DNA of 6,190 bases from Kiritimatiellia bacterium (lineage in GTDB: Bacteria > Verrucomicrobiota > Kiritimatiellia > SLAD01). This document shows, piece by piece, positions 1-4,790 of the stretch (within the stretch, counting starts at the first letter, position 1; each line of letters begins with the position of its first letter). The stretch spans positions 1 to 6,190 of the forward strand of contig SKZA01000060.1 of NCBI GenBank assembly GCA_007127595.1, given 5' to 3'. The notes under the pieces are model-generated. The model had not been told where the DNA came from and did no database searches. It saw only the letters and a list, made by a program, of their open reading frames with translations. The translations under genes and the position numbers were made by a program.

Positions 1-204
1 AACCCGCCGCAAAGCGCAATTCTCGGCATGCACAAGATTCAGGAGCGGCCGATAGCGGAGGACGGCCAGGTGGTGGTCCGCCCGATCATGTATCTGGCGT
101 TGTCCTATGATCACCGGCTGATTGACGGGCGCGAGGCCGTACAGTTTCTCGTTGCGATCAAGGAGAATCTTGAGGATCCGGCGCGCATGCTGCTGGACCT
201 GTGA
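1..204 (+). CDS. sucB: Dihydrolipoamide succinyltransferase (E2 of 2-oxoglutarate dehydrogenase), C-terminal end, 5'-truncated
   Basis: This is the last 67 codons of an E2 acyltransferase, open from the first base of the window and ending in TGA at 202-204. The enzyme transfers the succinyl group from lipoamide to CoA in the cytoplasmic 2-oxoglutarate dehydrogenase complex of the TCA cycle. The visible part is the end of the catalytic domain. It holds NPPQSAILGMH at its start and the active-site signature SYDHRLIDG (visible residues 35-43), whose His and Asp are the catalytic pair of this acyltransferase family. The ending EDPARMLLDL resembles E. coli SucB more than pyruvate dehydrogenase E2, and that is why I call sucB. 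The lpd gene follows 26 bases downstream on the same strand, which fits a suc-lpd operon. The lipoyl and E1/E3-binding domains lie outside the window, so the E2 subtype is judged from the C-terminus only. Confidence 0.93.
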   Translation, partial: NPPQSAILGMHKIQERPIAEDGQVVVRPIMYLALSYDHRLIDGREAVQFLVAIKENLEDPARMLLDL

Positions 205-213
205 GGGGGAGCG

Positions 214-221
214 AAGGGAGG
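214..221 (+). promoter_or_regulatory. Ribosome binding site that fixes the lpd start
   Basis: The purine-rich AAGGGAGG ends 9 bases before the ATG at 231. An in-frame GTG at 201 overlaps the end of sucB, and the 10 residues it would add look like translated leader, not part of a flavoprotein N-terminus. This site therefore supports the start at 231. Confidence 0.75.
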
Positions 222-230
222 AATTCAGTC

Positions 231-1649
231 ATGAGAGAATTTGATGTAGTTGTCATTGGAGGAGGCCCGGCGGGCTACGTGGCGGCGATCCGTAGCGCGC
301 AGTTAGGCATGTCCACCGCCTTGGTGGACGAGTATATCGGCAAGGATGGCAAGCCCGCGCTTGGCGGTACGTGTCTGAACGCCGGATGCATCCCGTCCAA
401 AGCGTTGCTGGACTCCTCCGAGCACTATCATCGGGTGCGGAATAAGTTTGCGTCGCACGGGATCAAGGCCCAGGGCGTTGAGTTGGACGTGCCCACGATG
501 ATCAAGCGCAAAGACAAGATCGTCGCCACATTAACAAAAGGTGTGGCGGGGCTCTTTAAGAAGAACAACATCACGTGGTTGCAGGGGCACGGGAGCCTGC
601 AATTGGGCATGAAGGTGAGCGTGGCGCCGACAAACGGGGGCGAAGCGGAGGTTGTGCAGGCAAAACACATCATCATTGCCACGGGATCCGTTCCTCGCAC
701 GCTTCCGAATCTGAGCATCGATCAGGAGAAGATCGTGGATTCCACGGGTGCGCTCGAGTTTACAGAGGTGCCGAAGCGCTTGGGCGTGATCGGCGCGGGC
801 GTGATCGGTTTGGAGTTGGGCTCCGTGTGGTCGCGTTTGGGCGCCGAAGTGGTCGTGCTGGAGGCGATGGACGAGTTTCTGGCGATGACGGACGAAGCGA
901 TTGCGAAGGAGGCGTTGAAGGAGTTCAAGCGGCAGGGACTGGATATTCATCTCGGCGCGCGGGTGAAGAACGCCGACGTGACGGGGGAGGGCGTCACGGT
1001 TGATTACGAGGATGCCGATGGGGCGCACCAGTTCACGGTTGACAAGCTCGTGGTGGCCGTTGGGCGCAAACCGCATACGGAAGGATTGAACTCCACGGAA
1101 GTCGATTTGTACATCGATGAAAGCGGCTATATCCATGTGGACGAGTACTGTTGCACGAACATCCCGGATATCTATGCGATCGGGGATGTGGTCCAAGGCC
1201 CAATGCTTGCACATAAGGGGTCGGAAGAAGGCGTCATGGTGGCCGAACGCATCGCCGGGAAGAAGACGCGGGTGAACCACGATACGATTCCCTGGGTGAT
1301 TTATACGTGGCCCGAGATTGCGTGGGTTGGCAAAACCGAGAAAGCGCTCAAGAAAGAGGCGCGCGAATTCCAGTCGGGCACGTTCCCCATGCGCGCAAGC
1401 GGGCGGGCGTTGGCGATGGAGGAGACGGTCGGTCTGGTCAAAGTGATTGCAGACGCCAAGACCGATGAAATCCTTGGGGTGCATATTTTCGGTGCGGCGG
1501 CGTCGGAGCTGATTGCGGAGGCGGTCGTGGCAATGGAATACAATGCCAGCGCCGAGGACCTGGCCTGTATCGTGCATGCGCACCCCACCATGTCCGAGGC
1601 CGTACACGAGGCGGCGCTGGGGGTTCATAAACGGTCGTTACATATCTAA
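231..1649 (+). CDS. lpd: Dihydrolipoamide dehydrogenase (E3), complete
   Basis: This 472-aa flavoprotein reoxidises dihydrolipoamide in the 2-oxo-acid dehydrogenase complexes, passing electrons through a disulfide and FAD to NAD+. From the chosen ATG, the FAD-binding glycine motif GGGPAG is at residues 10-15. The redox disulfide is Cys48 and Cys53 in GGTCLNAGCIPSK. The NAD-binding motif GAGVIG is at about 188-193, a second FAD motif (YAIGDV) follows, and the C-terminal dimerisation domain carries HAHPTMSE with the catalytic His451-Glu456 pair. Length and domain order are normal for the family. The KDGKPALGGTC segment is the longer form seen in gammaproteobacterial LpdG-type enzymes. A small oddity is Trp in YTWPEIAWVG, where the relatives I remember have His or Glu. 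It follows sucB by 26 bases and is probably cotranscribed with it. It could also serve pyruvate dehydrogenase or glycine cleavage. Confidence 0.97.
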   Translation: MREFDVVVIGGGPAGYVAAIRSAQLGMSTALVDEYIGKDGKPALGGTCLNAGCIPSKALLDSSEHYHRVRNKFASHGIKAQGVELDVPTMIKRKDKIVATLTKGVAGLFKKNNITWLQGHGSLQLGMKVSVAPTNGGEAEVVQAKHIIIATGSVPRTLPNLSIDQEKIVDSTGALEFTEVPKRLGVIGAGVIGLELGSVWSRLGAEVVVLEAMDEFLAMTDEAIAKEALKEFKRQGLDIHLGARVKNADVTGEGVTVDYEDADGAHQFTVDKLVVAVGRKPHTEGLNSTEVDLYIDESGYIHVDEYCCTNIPDIYAIGDVVQGPMLAHKGSEEGVMVAERIAGKKTRVNHDTIPWVIYTWPEIAWVGKTEKALKKEAREFQSGTFPMRASGRALAMEETVGLVKVIADAKTDEILGVHIFGAAASELIAEAVVAMEYNASAEDLACIVHAHPTMSEAVHEAALGVHKRSLHI

Positions 1650-1657
1650 TGTGTGAA

Positions 1658-1769
1658 CATCCAACGTCCAGCGTCGAACTTCAATGTTCGATGATAGACG
1701 TTTTGGTGTCGCGTGTCGCGTGTCGGGTGTTTTCTCCTTCCTGATCCCTGAACCCCGGACCCTGCCCTC
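1658..1769. repeat. Degenerate 7-base periodic repeat region
   Basis: Starting two bases into the sequence TGAACATCC, 112 bases divide into sixteen 7-base units with no slippage. The clearest tandem part is TGTCGCG at 1707 and 1714 followed by TGTCGGG at 1721. A second run is TGATCCC, TGAACCC and CGGACCC at 1742, 1749 and 1756. The first units (CGTCCAG, CGTCGAA, CTTCAAT, GTTCGAT) are related to each other and their complements, which creates the hairpin at 1663-1702. The 7-base register is seen directly. Homology between the sub-runs is an inference. Heptanucleotide tandem repeats (STRRs) are known from cyanobacteria, and I recall similar degenerate heptads in uncultured PVC-group genomes. 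Confidence 0.6.
1663..1704 (+). terminator. Long imperfect hairpin after lpd, possible suc-lpd terminator
   Basis: Two 17-base arms (1663-1679 and 1686-1702) pair around a six-base loop, TTCAAT. The outer AACGTC/GACGTT and inner TCGAAC/GTTCGA six-mers are perfect. The five middle positions contain two mismatches and one G-U pair. Four T residues (1701-1704) follow, the first two within the stem. It starts 14 bases after the lpd stop codon. The stem is not GC-rich and the T-run is short, so it could be a weak terminator, an mRNA 3'-end stabiliser or only a by-product of the heptad repeat. Confidence 0.45.
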
Positions 1770-1894
1770 AAAAATCGTCCCACAATCTGCTTGCCACGGC
1801 GACGGCGACGCCCTACTCTCCGCGATAGTTAGTCGAGTCCAGTCAGGCCTATGAGCTGCAGGGTCAGGATTCGCGGTGTGAGTGCGGCTGAAGT

Positions 1895-1900
1895 AAGGAG
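1895..1900 (+). promoter_or_regulatory. Ribosome binding site that fixes a GTG start
   Basis: AAGGAG lies 7 bases before the GTG at 1908. It selects this start over the upstream in-frame ATG at 1851, which has no comparable site and would add 19 residues ahead of the RRM fold that do not look like part of it. Confidence 0.75.
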
Positions 1901-1907
1901 TACGTTC

Positions 1908-2168
1908 GTGAACATATATGTGGGTAACCTGGCCTACCAGGCAACCGATGACGATCTGCGTGAAGCTTTTGAGCAGTTCGGGCAGGTCTCGTCCGCTCAG
2001 GTCATCAAGGACAAATTCACCGGCAGATCGCGTGGCTTCGGCTTCGTCGAAATGCCGAGCAATGACGAAGGTCAAAAGGCGATCGAATCGATCAACAATC
2101 AGGAAATCGCCGGTCGACCAGTACGGGTCAATGAAGCCCGTCCCCGCGAAGACCGTCCGAGTCGCTGA
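1908..2168 (+). CDS. Small RNA-binding protein with a single RRM domain
   Basis: This 86-aa cytoplasmic protein is almost entirely one RNA recognition motif. The RNP2 strand is IYVGNL at residues 3-8 and the RNP1 strand is RGFGFVEM at 42-49, so the aromatic RNA-contacting residues (Tyr4, Phe44, Phe46) are present. The fold ends with GRPVRVNEARPRED and a short charged tail, REDRPSR. Bacterial single-RRM proteins of this size occur in cyanobacteria, Verrucomicrobia, Proteobacteria and others. Some are cold-induced and act on RNA, but the targets are mostly unknown, and none can be read from this window. The GTG start is supported by the AAGGAG site. The gene appears monocistronic: it follows a 258-base gap and is closed by a strong terminator. 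Nothing ties it functionally to lpd or to the ars genes. Confidence 0.93.
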   Translation: MNIYVGNLAYQATDDDLREAFEQFGQVSSAQVIKDKFTGRSRGFGFVEMPSNDEGQKAIESINNQEIAGRPVRVNEARPREDRPSR

Positions 2169-2190
2169 TCGGTCTTTCATCTAGAATGCA

Positions 2191-2229
2191 AAATGCCCCT
2201 CGCAGGTCCTCCTGCGCTGGGGCGTTTTT
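2191..2229 (+). terminator. Strong intrinsic terminator of the RRM gene, possibly bidirectional
   Basis: The stem has an outer GCCCC/GGGGC (2195-2199 with 2219-2223) and an inner CGCAGG/CCTGCG (2201-2206 with 2211-2216), around a TCCT loop. It is followed by TTTTT at 2225-2229. The A-run before the stem (2191-2193) gives a short T-run when read on the - strand, so the same hairpin could also stop transcripts from the converging ACR3 gene, whose stop codon is only about 15 bases away at 2244. Confidence 0.88.
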
Positions 2230-2243
2230 GCTTAGCGCCCCCC

Positions 2244-3419
2244 TCAACCCTTTGCCGGAAACCAGTGCTTTGTTCGTAGACAGATCTTCACCAACCACAG
2301 CATCAGCGGAACCTCGATCAATACGCCCACCACCGTGGCCAGCGCCGCGCCGGACCCAAGGCCGAACAGCATGACGGCCGTGGCGATGGCCACCTCAAAA
2401 TGATTGGACGCGCCGATCATTGCGGCGGGCGCCGCATCTTCATAGCGCAATTTCAACGCGCGCGCCGCTCCGTAGGCGAGCCAGAACACGAAAAGGGTTT
2501 GAATGAAAAGGGGAATGGCGATCCAGAGAATCGTCAGCGGGTTTTCCACAATTACGTCGCCCTTGAAGCTGAACAACAGGACTAGCGTGGTCAGCAGGGC
2601 GATAATGGTGATGGGCGTCAACACATGCAGAAACCTTTCGGTAAACCATTCGAGGCCCTTGGTGCGGATGATCCAGATGCGTGAGAAATACCCGGCTACC
2701 AGCGGCAGGGCTACGTAGATGCCGATGGAGAGGAGCAAAGCCTCCCACGGGACCGGCAACTGTCCCACGCCCAGCAGGAATCCGCCGAGTACCCCGTAGA
2801 GCAGGAGCATGGTCAGTGAATTGATGGCCACCATCACCAGCGTCAGGCCGGCGTTGCCGCGCGAGAGGTAGCCCCAGACAAGCACCATTGCGGTGCAGGG
2901 CGCGATACCGAGCAGGATACAGCCGGCGAGATAGCTGCGCCATAGCGGGATTTCCAGCATCTTCACGCCTTCGTGCAAAACGACCACGCCGGCTCCGTGC
3001 ACCGAGCCAACCGGCAAGTCGAGGCCGAAAGGCATCTTGACCAGGTCGGTTGCCTCTGCGCCGATCAGGCTCTTCAGCACGAACCCGAGAAAGAACACGG
3101 AAATGGCGTACATCGTAAAGGGTTTGATCGCCCAATTCACGAACAAGGTCAGAAAGACCGGCTTGCCGCTCTTACCCGCCTTGATGACGGACGCAAAATC
3201 GATCTTCACCATGATGGGGTACATCATGAAGAACAGGCAGATCGCGATGGGGATGGACACCACGGGCGCGTCATTAATGACAATCGCCCACCCATCCAGG
3301 GTCCGCGCAAATCCCGGCGCCACCCTCCCGAGGATAATGCCGCCCACAATACAAAACCCGACCCACACGGTCAGATAGCGCTCAAACACGCTGGTCATCT
3401 TCCGGTCGTTGGATTCCAT
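2244..3419 (-). CDS. acr3: ACR3-family arsenite efflux permease
   Basis: This 391-aa integral membrane protein of the bile/arsenite/riboflavin transporter superfamily would extrude As(III) across the inner membrane. It contains about ten hydrophobic segments. The ACR3 hallmarks are LLGIAPCTAMVLVWGYLSRG, with the membrane cysteine needed for arsenite transport (Cys175 here), and GASNHFEVAIA at about 336-346, with conserved Glu342. The start was chosen because AGGAGA (3425-3430 on the complement) lies 5-6 bases before this ATG. An in-frame GTG at 3488 would add 23 residues but has no such site. The loop before the cysteine helix (roughly residues 116-165) seems longer than in the ACR3 proteins I recall. 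The gene is last in the arsR-arsC-acr3 direction, 94 bases after arsC, and ends facing the terminator at 2191-2229. Regulation by the upstream ArsR is likely. The name arsB is sometimes used for it, but it is not of the E. coli ArsB family. Confidence 0.94.
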   Translation of the reverse strand: MESNDRKMTSVFERYLTVWVGFCIVGGIILGRVAPGFARTLDGWAIVINDAPVVSIPIAICLFFMMYPIMVKIDFASVIKAGKSGKPVFLTLFVNWAIKPFTMYAISVFFLGFVLKSLIGAEATDLVKMPFGLDLPVGSVHGAGVVVLHEGVKMLEIPLWRSYLAGCILLGIAPCTAMVLVWGYLSRGNAGLTLVMVAINSLTMLLLYGVLGGFLLGVGQLPVPWEALLLSIGIYVALPLVAGYFSRIWIIRTKGLEWFTERFLHVLTPITIIALLTTLVLLFSFKGDVIVENPLTILWIAIPLFIQTLFVFWLAYGAARALKLRYEDAAPAAMIGASNHFEVAIATAVMLFGLGSGAALATVVGVLIEVPLMLWLVKICLRTKHWFPAKG

Positions 3420-3424
3420 TCTTG

Positions 3425-3430
3425 TCTCCT
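3425..3430 (-). promoter_or_regulatory. Ribosome binding site that fixes the acr3 start
   Basis: On the - strand AGGAGA precedes the ATG at 3419-3417 by 5 bases. It decides for the 391-aa protein over a 414-aa version starting at the GTG at 3488. Confidence 0.75.
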
Positions 3431-3513
3431 GATCTTTGCCGCTGGCCTTGTCGTTAACATTGTCGAAGAAGCGCGCGACGAAGATCACGACAACGGGGGG
3501 CGCGGATTTTCGT

Positions 3514-3954
3514 CTATGTCCCCGTCTCCTTCCGGCGTATTTCCATTTTCTCTACAAAATCTCTTATCTCGTCGCGCACGCGGCGATAGTGCATCAACGC
3601 TTCCTCCTCTGTATGGGCGCTTTCCGCCAGACGGGGAGGGTCGTCAAAACTGTGATGTATCGTACGGTCGGCCCCGGGGAAAATGGGGCATGTTTCGTTG
3701 GCCCGGTCACAGACCGTAACGGCCAGATCAAACGAGATGTTCTTAAGGTCGTCCATGTGTTTGGATGTCTGCGTGGAAATGTCCACGCCCGCCTCCGCCA
3801 TCGCTTTGACCGCCAGCGGATTCAGGCCGTGTGGATCGGTACCGGCGGAATACGCGTCGACTTCATGGCCGCGTAGATAACGCGCCCAGCCTTCCGCCAT
3901 CTGGCTGCGGCACGAATTGCCGGTGCAGAGGAATACGATACGCTCCTTCTTCAT
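3514..3954 (-). CDS. arsC: Arsenate reductase, thioredoxin-coupled (low-molecular-weight phosphatase type)
   Basis: This 146-aa cytoplasmic enzyme reduces arsenate to arsenite. The N-terminus KKERIVFLCTGNSCRSQMAE holds the CX5R phosphate-binding loop, with catalytic Cys10 and Arg16. The resolving cysteines Cys82 and Cys89 (VCDRANETC) stand at exactly the positions used in the Staphylococcus aureus pI258 ArsC, so electrons should come from thioredoxin, not glutaredoxin. HSFDDPP near 103-109 supplies the conserved Asp-Pro. It is slightly longer than the 131-aa staphylococcal enzyme, with an extra charged C-terminal tail. The ATG overlaps the arsR stop as ATGA, and AAAGGAAGG inside arsR acts as its ribosome site, so translation is probably coupled. 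It lies between the repressor and the efflux pump, as expected for an arsenate-to-arsenite export route. Given the full cysteine triad, an ordinary protein tyrosine phosphatase is unlikely. Confidence 0.95.
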   Translation of the reverse strand: MKKERIVFLCTGNSCRSQMAEGWARYLRGHEVDAYSAGTDPHGLNPLAVKAMAEAGVDISTQTSKHMDDLKNISFDLAVTVCDRANETCPIFPGADRTIHHSFDDPPRLAESAHTEEEALMHYRRVRDEIRDFVEKMEIRRKETGT

Positions 3955-4340
3955 GATGCCTTCCTTTGTCGTTGACGCAATACGGCCGGCGCACAGGACG
4001 TTACGCGCTTCAACTTCTTCCGGTCCTGCAGAATCACCGGATCGGTATCAAGTGCCTGGCTGATCCATTTGCGTATCGGCATCGTAAAGGCCCCCGGCCG
4101 CCCGCTGGCCAGACGAAAGTAGGCCCAGCGCCCTTCCTTGCGGCCGACGATCAGGTCCGCATCTTCCAAAATCGATAGATGCTTGGAAATGGTGGAGGGC
4201 GCGAGGCTCAGCACCGCGACGATCTGGCACACACACAGCTCGCCGCCCTCCAAGAGCAACAAGATGCGGACACGCTGACTATCCGCCAGCGCCTTGGTCA
4301 CCCGCATGACCGGTTTCAGTAATGGGCTTGTTTCTGTCAT
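3951..4340 (-). CDS. arsR: ArsR/SmtB-family arsenite-responsive repressor
   Basis: This 129-aa winged helix-turn-helix regulator would bind the ars promoter and release it when As(III) or Sb(III) is bound. The metalloid site is ELCVCQI, with Cys36 and Cys38 at the start of the DNA-binding helices, as in E. coli plasmid ArsR. The recognition region LSLAPSTISKHLSILEDADL covers about 44-63, and the wing GRKEGRWAYFRL about 66-77. A further cysteine (Cys116) sits in the basic C-terminal tail. The ATG at 4340 begins only about 9 bases after the predicted transcription start and has no clear Shine-Dalgarno sequence. The next Met (residue 12) has none either and would cut the fold. It is first in the arsR-arsC-acr3 unit and overlaps arsC by the ATGA junction. 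The inverted repeat at 4339-4358 suggests autoregulation. Confidence 0.94.
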   Translation of the reverse strand: MTETSPLLKPVMRVTKALADSQRVRILLLLEGGELCVCQIVAVLSLAPSTISKHLSILEDADLIVGRKEGRWAYFRLASGRPGAFTMPIRKWISQALDTDPVILQDRKKLKRVTSCAPAVLRQRQRKAS

Positions 4341-4358
4341 TTCGTTATATGGCGAAAT
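4339..4358. promoter_or_regulatory. Putative ArsR operator (inverted repeat over -10 box and start codon)
   Basis: ATTTCG (4339-4344) and CGAAAT (4353-4358) are perfect inverted six-mers separated by eight bases with an AT-rich centre. The repeat overlaps half of the -10 box, the predicted transcription start and the first two bases of the arsR start codon on the complement. ArsR-family repressors usually bind AT-rich imperfect palindromes at or near the -10 region. Assignment to this ArsR is by position and symmetry. Confidence 0.6.
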
Positions 4359-4384
4359 ATAGATGCAATAGGCGCCGGTGTCAA
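4356..4384 (-). promoter_or_regulatory. Sigma70-type promoter of arsR-arsC-acr3
   Basis: On the - strand there is a perfect -35 box TTGACA (4384-4379), a 17-base spacer, and a -10 box TATATT (4361-4356) that matches the consensus at five of six positions. Transcription would begin near 4349, leaving a leader of about nine bases before the arsR ATG. It lies in the 84-base gap after the thioredoxin gene, so the downstream three genes can be expressed apart from the permease half of the cluster. Confidence 0.82.
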
Positions 4385-4424
4385 GCTGGGTTCGGAGGTT
4401 CCTCGTGAAGACGATCGCCCGGGG

Positions 4425-4667
4425 CTATGCGTCATCCGTGATGAACGCGGAAACCTGTTCCGGTGACAGCGTCTTCCCCGCGCTCTTGACTTTCCCGTCA
4501 ATGACCAGCGCCGGCGTGGTCATCACGCCGTACGCGATGATGTCGGTGATCTTCTCCACCTTTTCGATGTTCGCCTCCACGCCCGCCGTGGCGGCCGCCG
4601 CGTGTGCGTTTTCGTAGAGGGTTTGGCATTTCGGGCAGCCGGTGCCCAGGATCTTGATCTGTTTCAT
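4425..4667 (-). CDS. Small thioredoxin-like protein (redox-active disulfide protein 2 / mini-thioredoxin type)
   Basis: This 80-aa cytoplasmic protein has a compact thioredoxin fold. The active site is GTGCPKCQ with Cys11 and Cys14, and the facing cis-proline is Pro52 in VMTTPALVIDGK. Family members of about 75-80 aa (archaeal MTH895-like and bacterial relatives) are often found in arsenic clusters next to DUF318/ArsP-type permeases. The expected role is dithiol-disulfide exchange, either reducing ArsC or keeping the permease or its metalloid substrate reduced; which of these is not visible. The ATG has a good ribosome site, AAGGAG (4679-4674 on the complement), and overlaps the stop of the small ORF before it as ATGA. 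It is the last gene before the arsR promoter. No clear terminator separates it from arsR, so read-through is possible. The fold assignment is firm and the specific partner is inferred. Confidence 0.9.
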   Translation of the reverse strand: MKQIKILGTGCPKCQTLYENAHAAAATAGVEANIEKVEKITDIIAYGVMTTPALVIDGKVKSAGKTLSPEQVSAFITDDA

Positions 4668-4774
4668 TGCATTCTCCTTATTGCAAATCCGTCCATGTCT
4701 TTGACGCCCGAGGCGCGGATGTCCTTGGCGAGTGGGGTGGCCTCGGCGACGAGTTCGTTCGTTTCCGGGGCCAC
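4664..4774 (-). CDS. Possible 36-aa small protein between permease and thioredoxin, unknown function
   Basis: This ORF starts with GTG 16 bases after the permease stop and ends in a TGA that overlaps the thioredoxin ATG (ATGA). A GGGAG ribosome site lies six bases before the GTG. The predicted peptide begins MAPETNELVAEATPLAKDI and ends DGFAIRRMQ. It has no cysteine, no signal peptide and no membrane segment. The first half is acidic and could form a helix; the end is basic. The thioredoxin ribosome site lies inside its last codons, so its translation would be coupled to the thioredoxin. I do not recognise it. It could be a real small partner of the redox pair, a leader peptide, or the remnant of a longer gene. 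The frame is closed just upstream by a stop at 4798-4796, so no long gene runs through here. Confidence 0.42.
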   Translation of the reverse strand: MAPETNELVAEATPLAKDIRASGVKDMDGFAIRRMQ

Positions 4775-4790
4775 GATGTTCTCCCGCTCT

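Larger units (their letters stand above)
1650..1907. other. Intergenic region between lpd and the RRM gene
   Basis: This 258-base gap holds a hairpin directly after lpd (1663-1702), a stretch with a 7-base rhythm (1658-1769), and then about 130 bases of leader before the RRM gene. I found no convincing tRNA, conserved ORF or known riboswitch in it. The only promoter-like pair for the RRM gene is weak (TTGCCA at 1791-1796, then TACTCT at 1814-1819 after 17 bases), so the promoter is unplaced. Confidence 0.6.

Noticed and set aside
201..230. GTG at 201 as the start of lpd
   Set aside because: It would overlap the sucB stop and add RGSEGRNSV-type residues. The ATG at 231 has a well-placed AAGGGAGG and gives the normal family N-terminus.
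531..1628. A 365-codon open frame on the - strand opposite lpd
   Set aside because: It mirrors the codon pattern of lpd, is rich in Arg and His without any fold-like motif, and has no credible ribosome site. It is a shadow of a clear gene.
1791..1819. TTGCCA and TACTCT with 17-base spacing as the RRM gene promoter
   Set aside because: The -10 element matches the consensus at only about half of its positions, so I mention it in the intergenic entry but do not claim it.
1851..1907. Upstream ATG for the RRM protein
   Set aside because: The additional residues are not part of the RRM fold and no ribosome site precedes the ATG, whereas AAGGAG serves the GTG at 1908.
2440..3135. A 231-codon second - strand frame within acr3
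   Set aside because: It is an Arg-rich alternative frame of the efflux gene and has no start context or domain.
2973..3719. A 248-codon open frame on the + strand across acr3 and arsC
   Set aside because: It runs antisense through two unmistakable genes, has a His/Arg/Asp-rich composition without hydrophobic pattern, and shows no motif.
4344..4349. TATAAC as an alternative -10 box giving a fully leaderless arsR
   Set aside because: No acceptable -35 element stands 16-18 bases upstream of it, while TATATT pairs with a perfect TTGACA at 17 bases.
4385..4424. A terminator between the thioredoxin gene and the arsR promoter
   Set aside because: Only very short palindromes such as GAGGTTCCTC are present and no T-run follows on the - strand.
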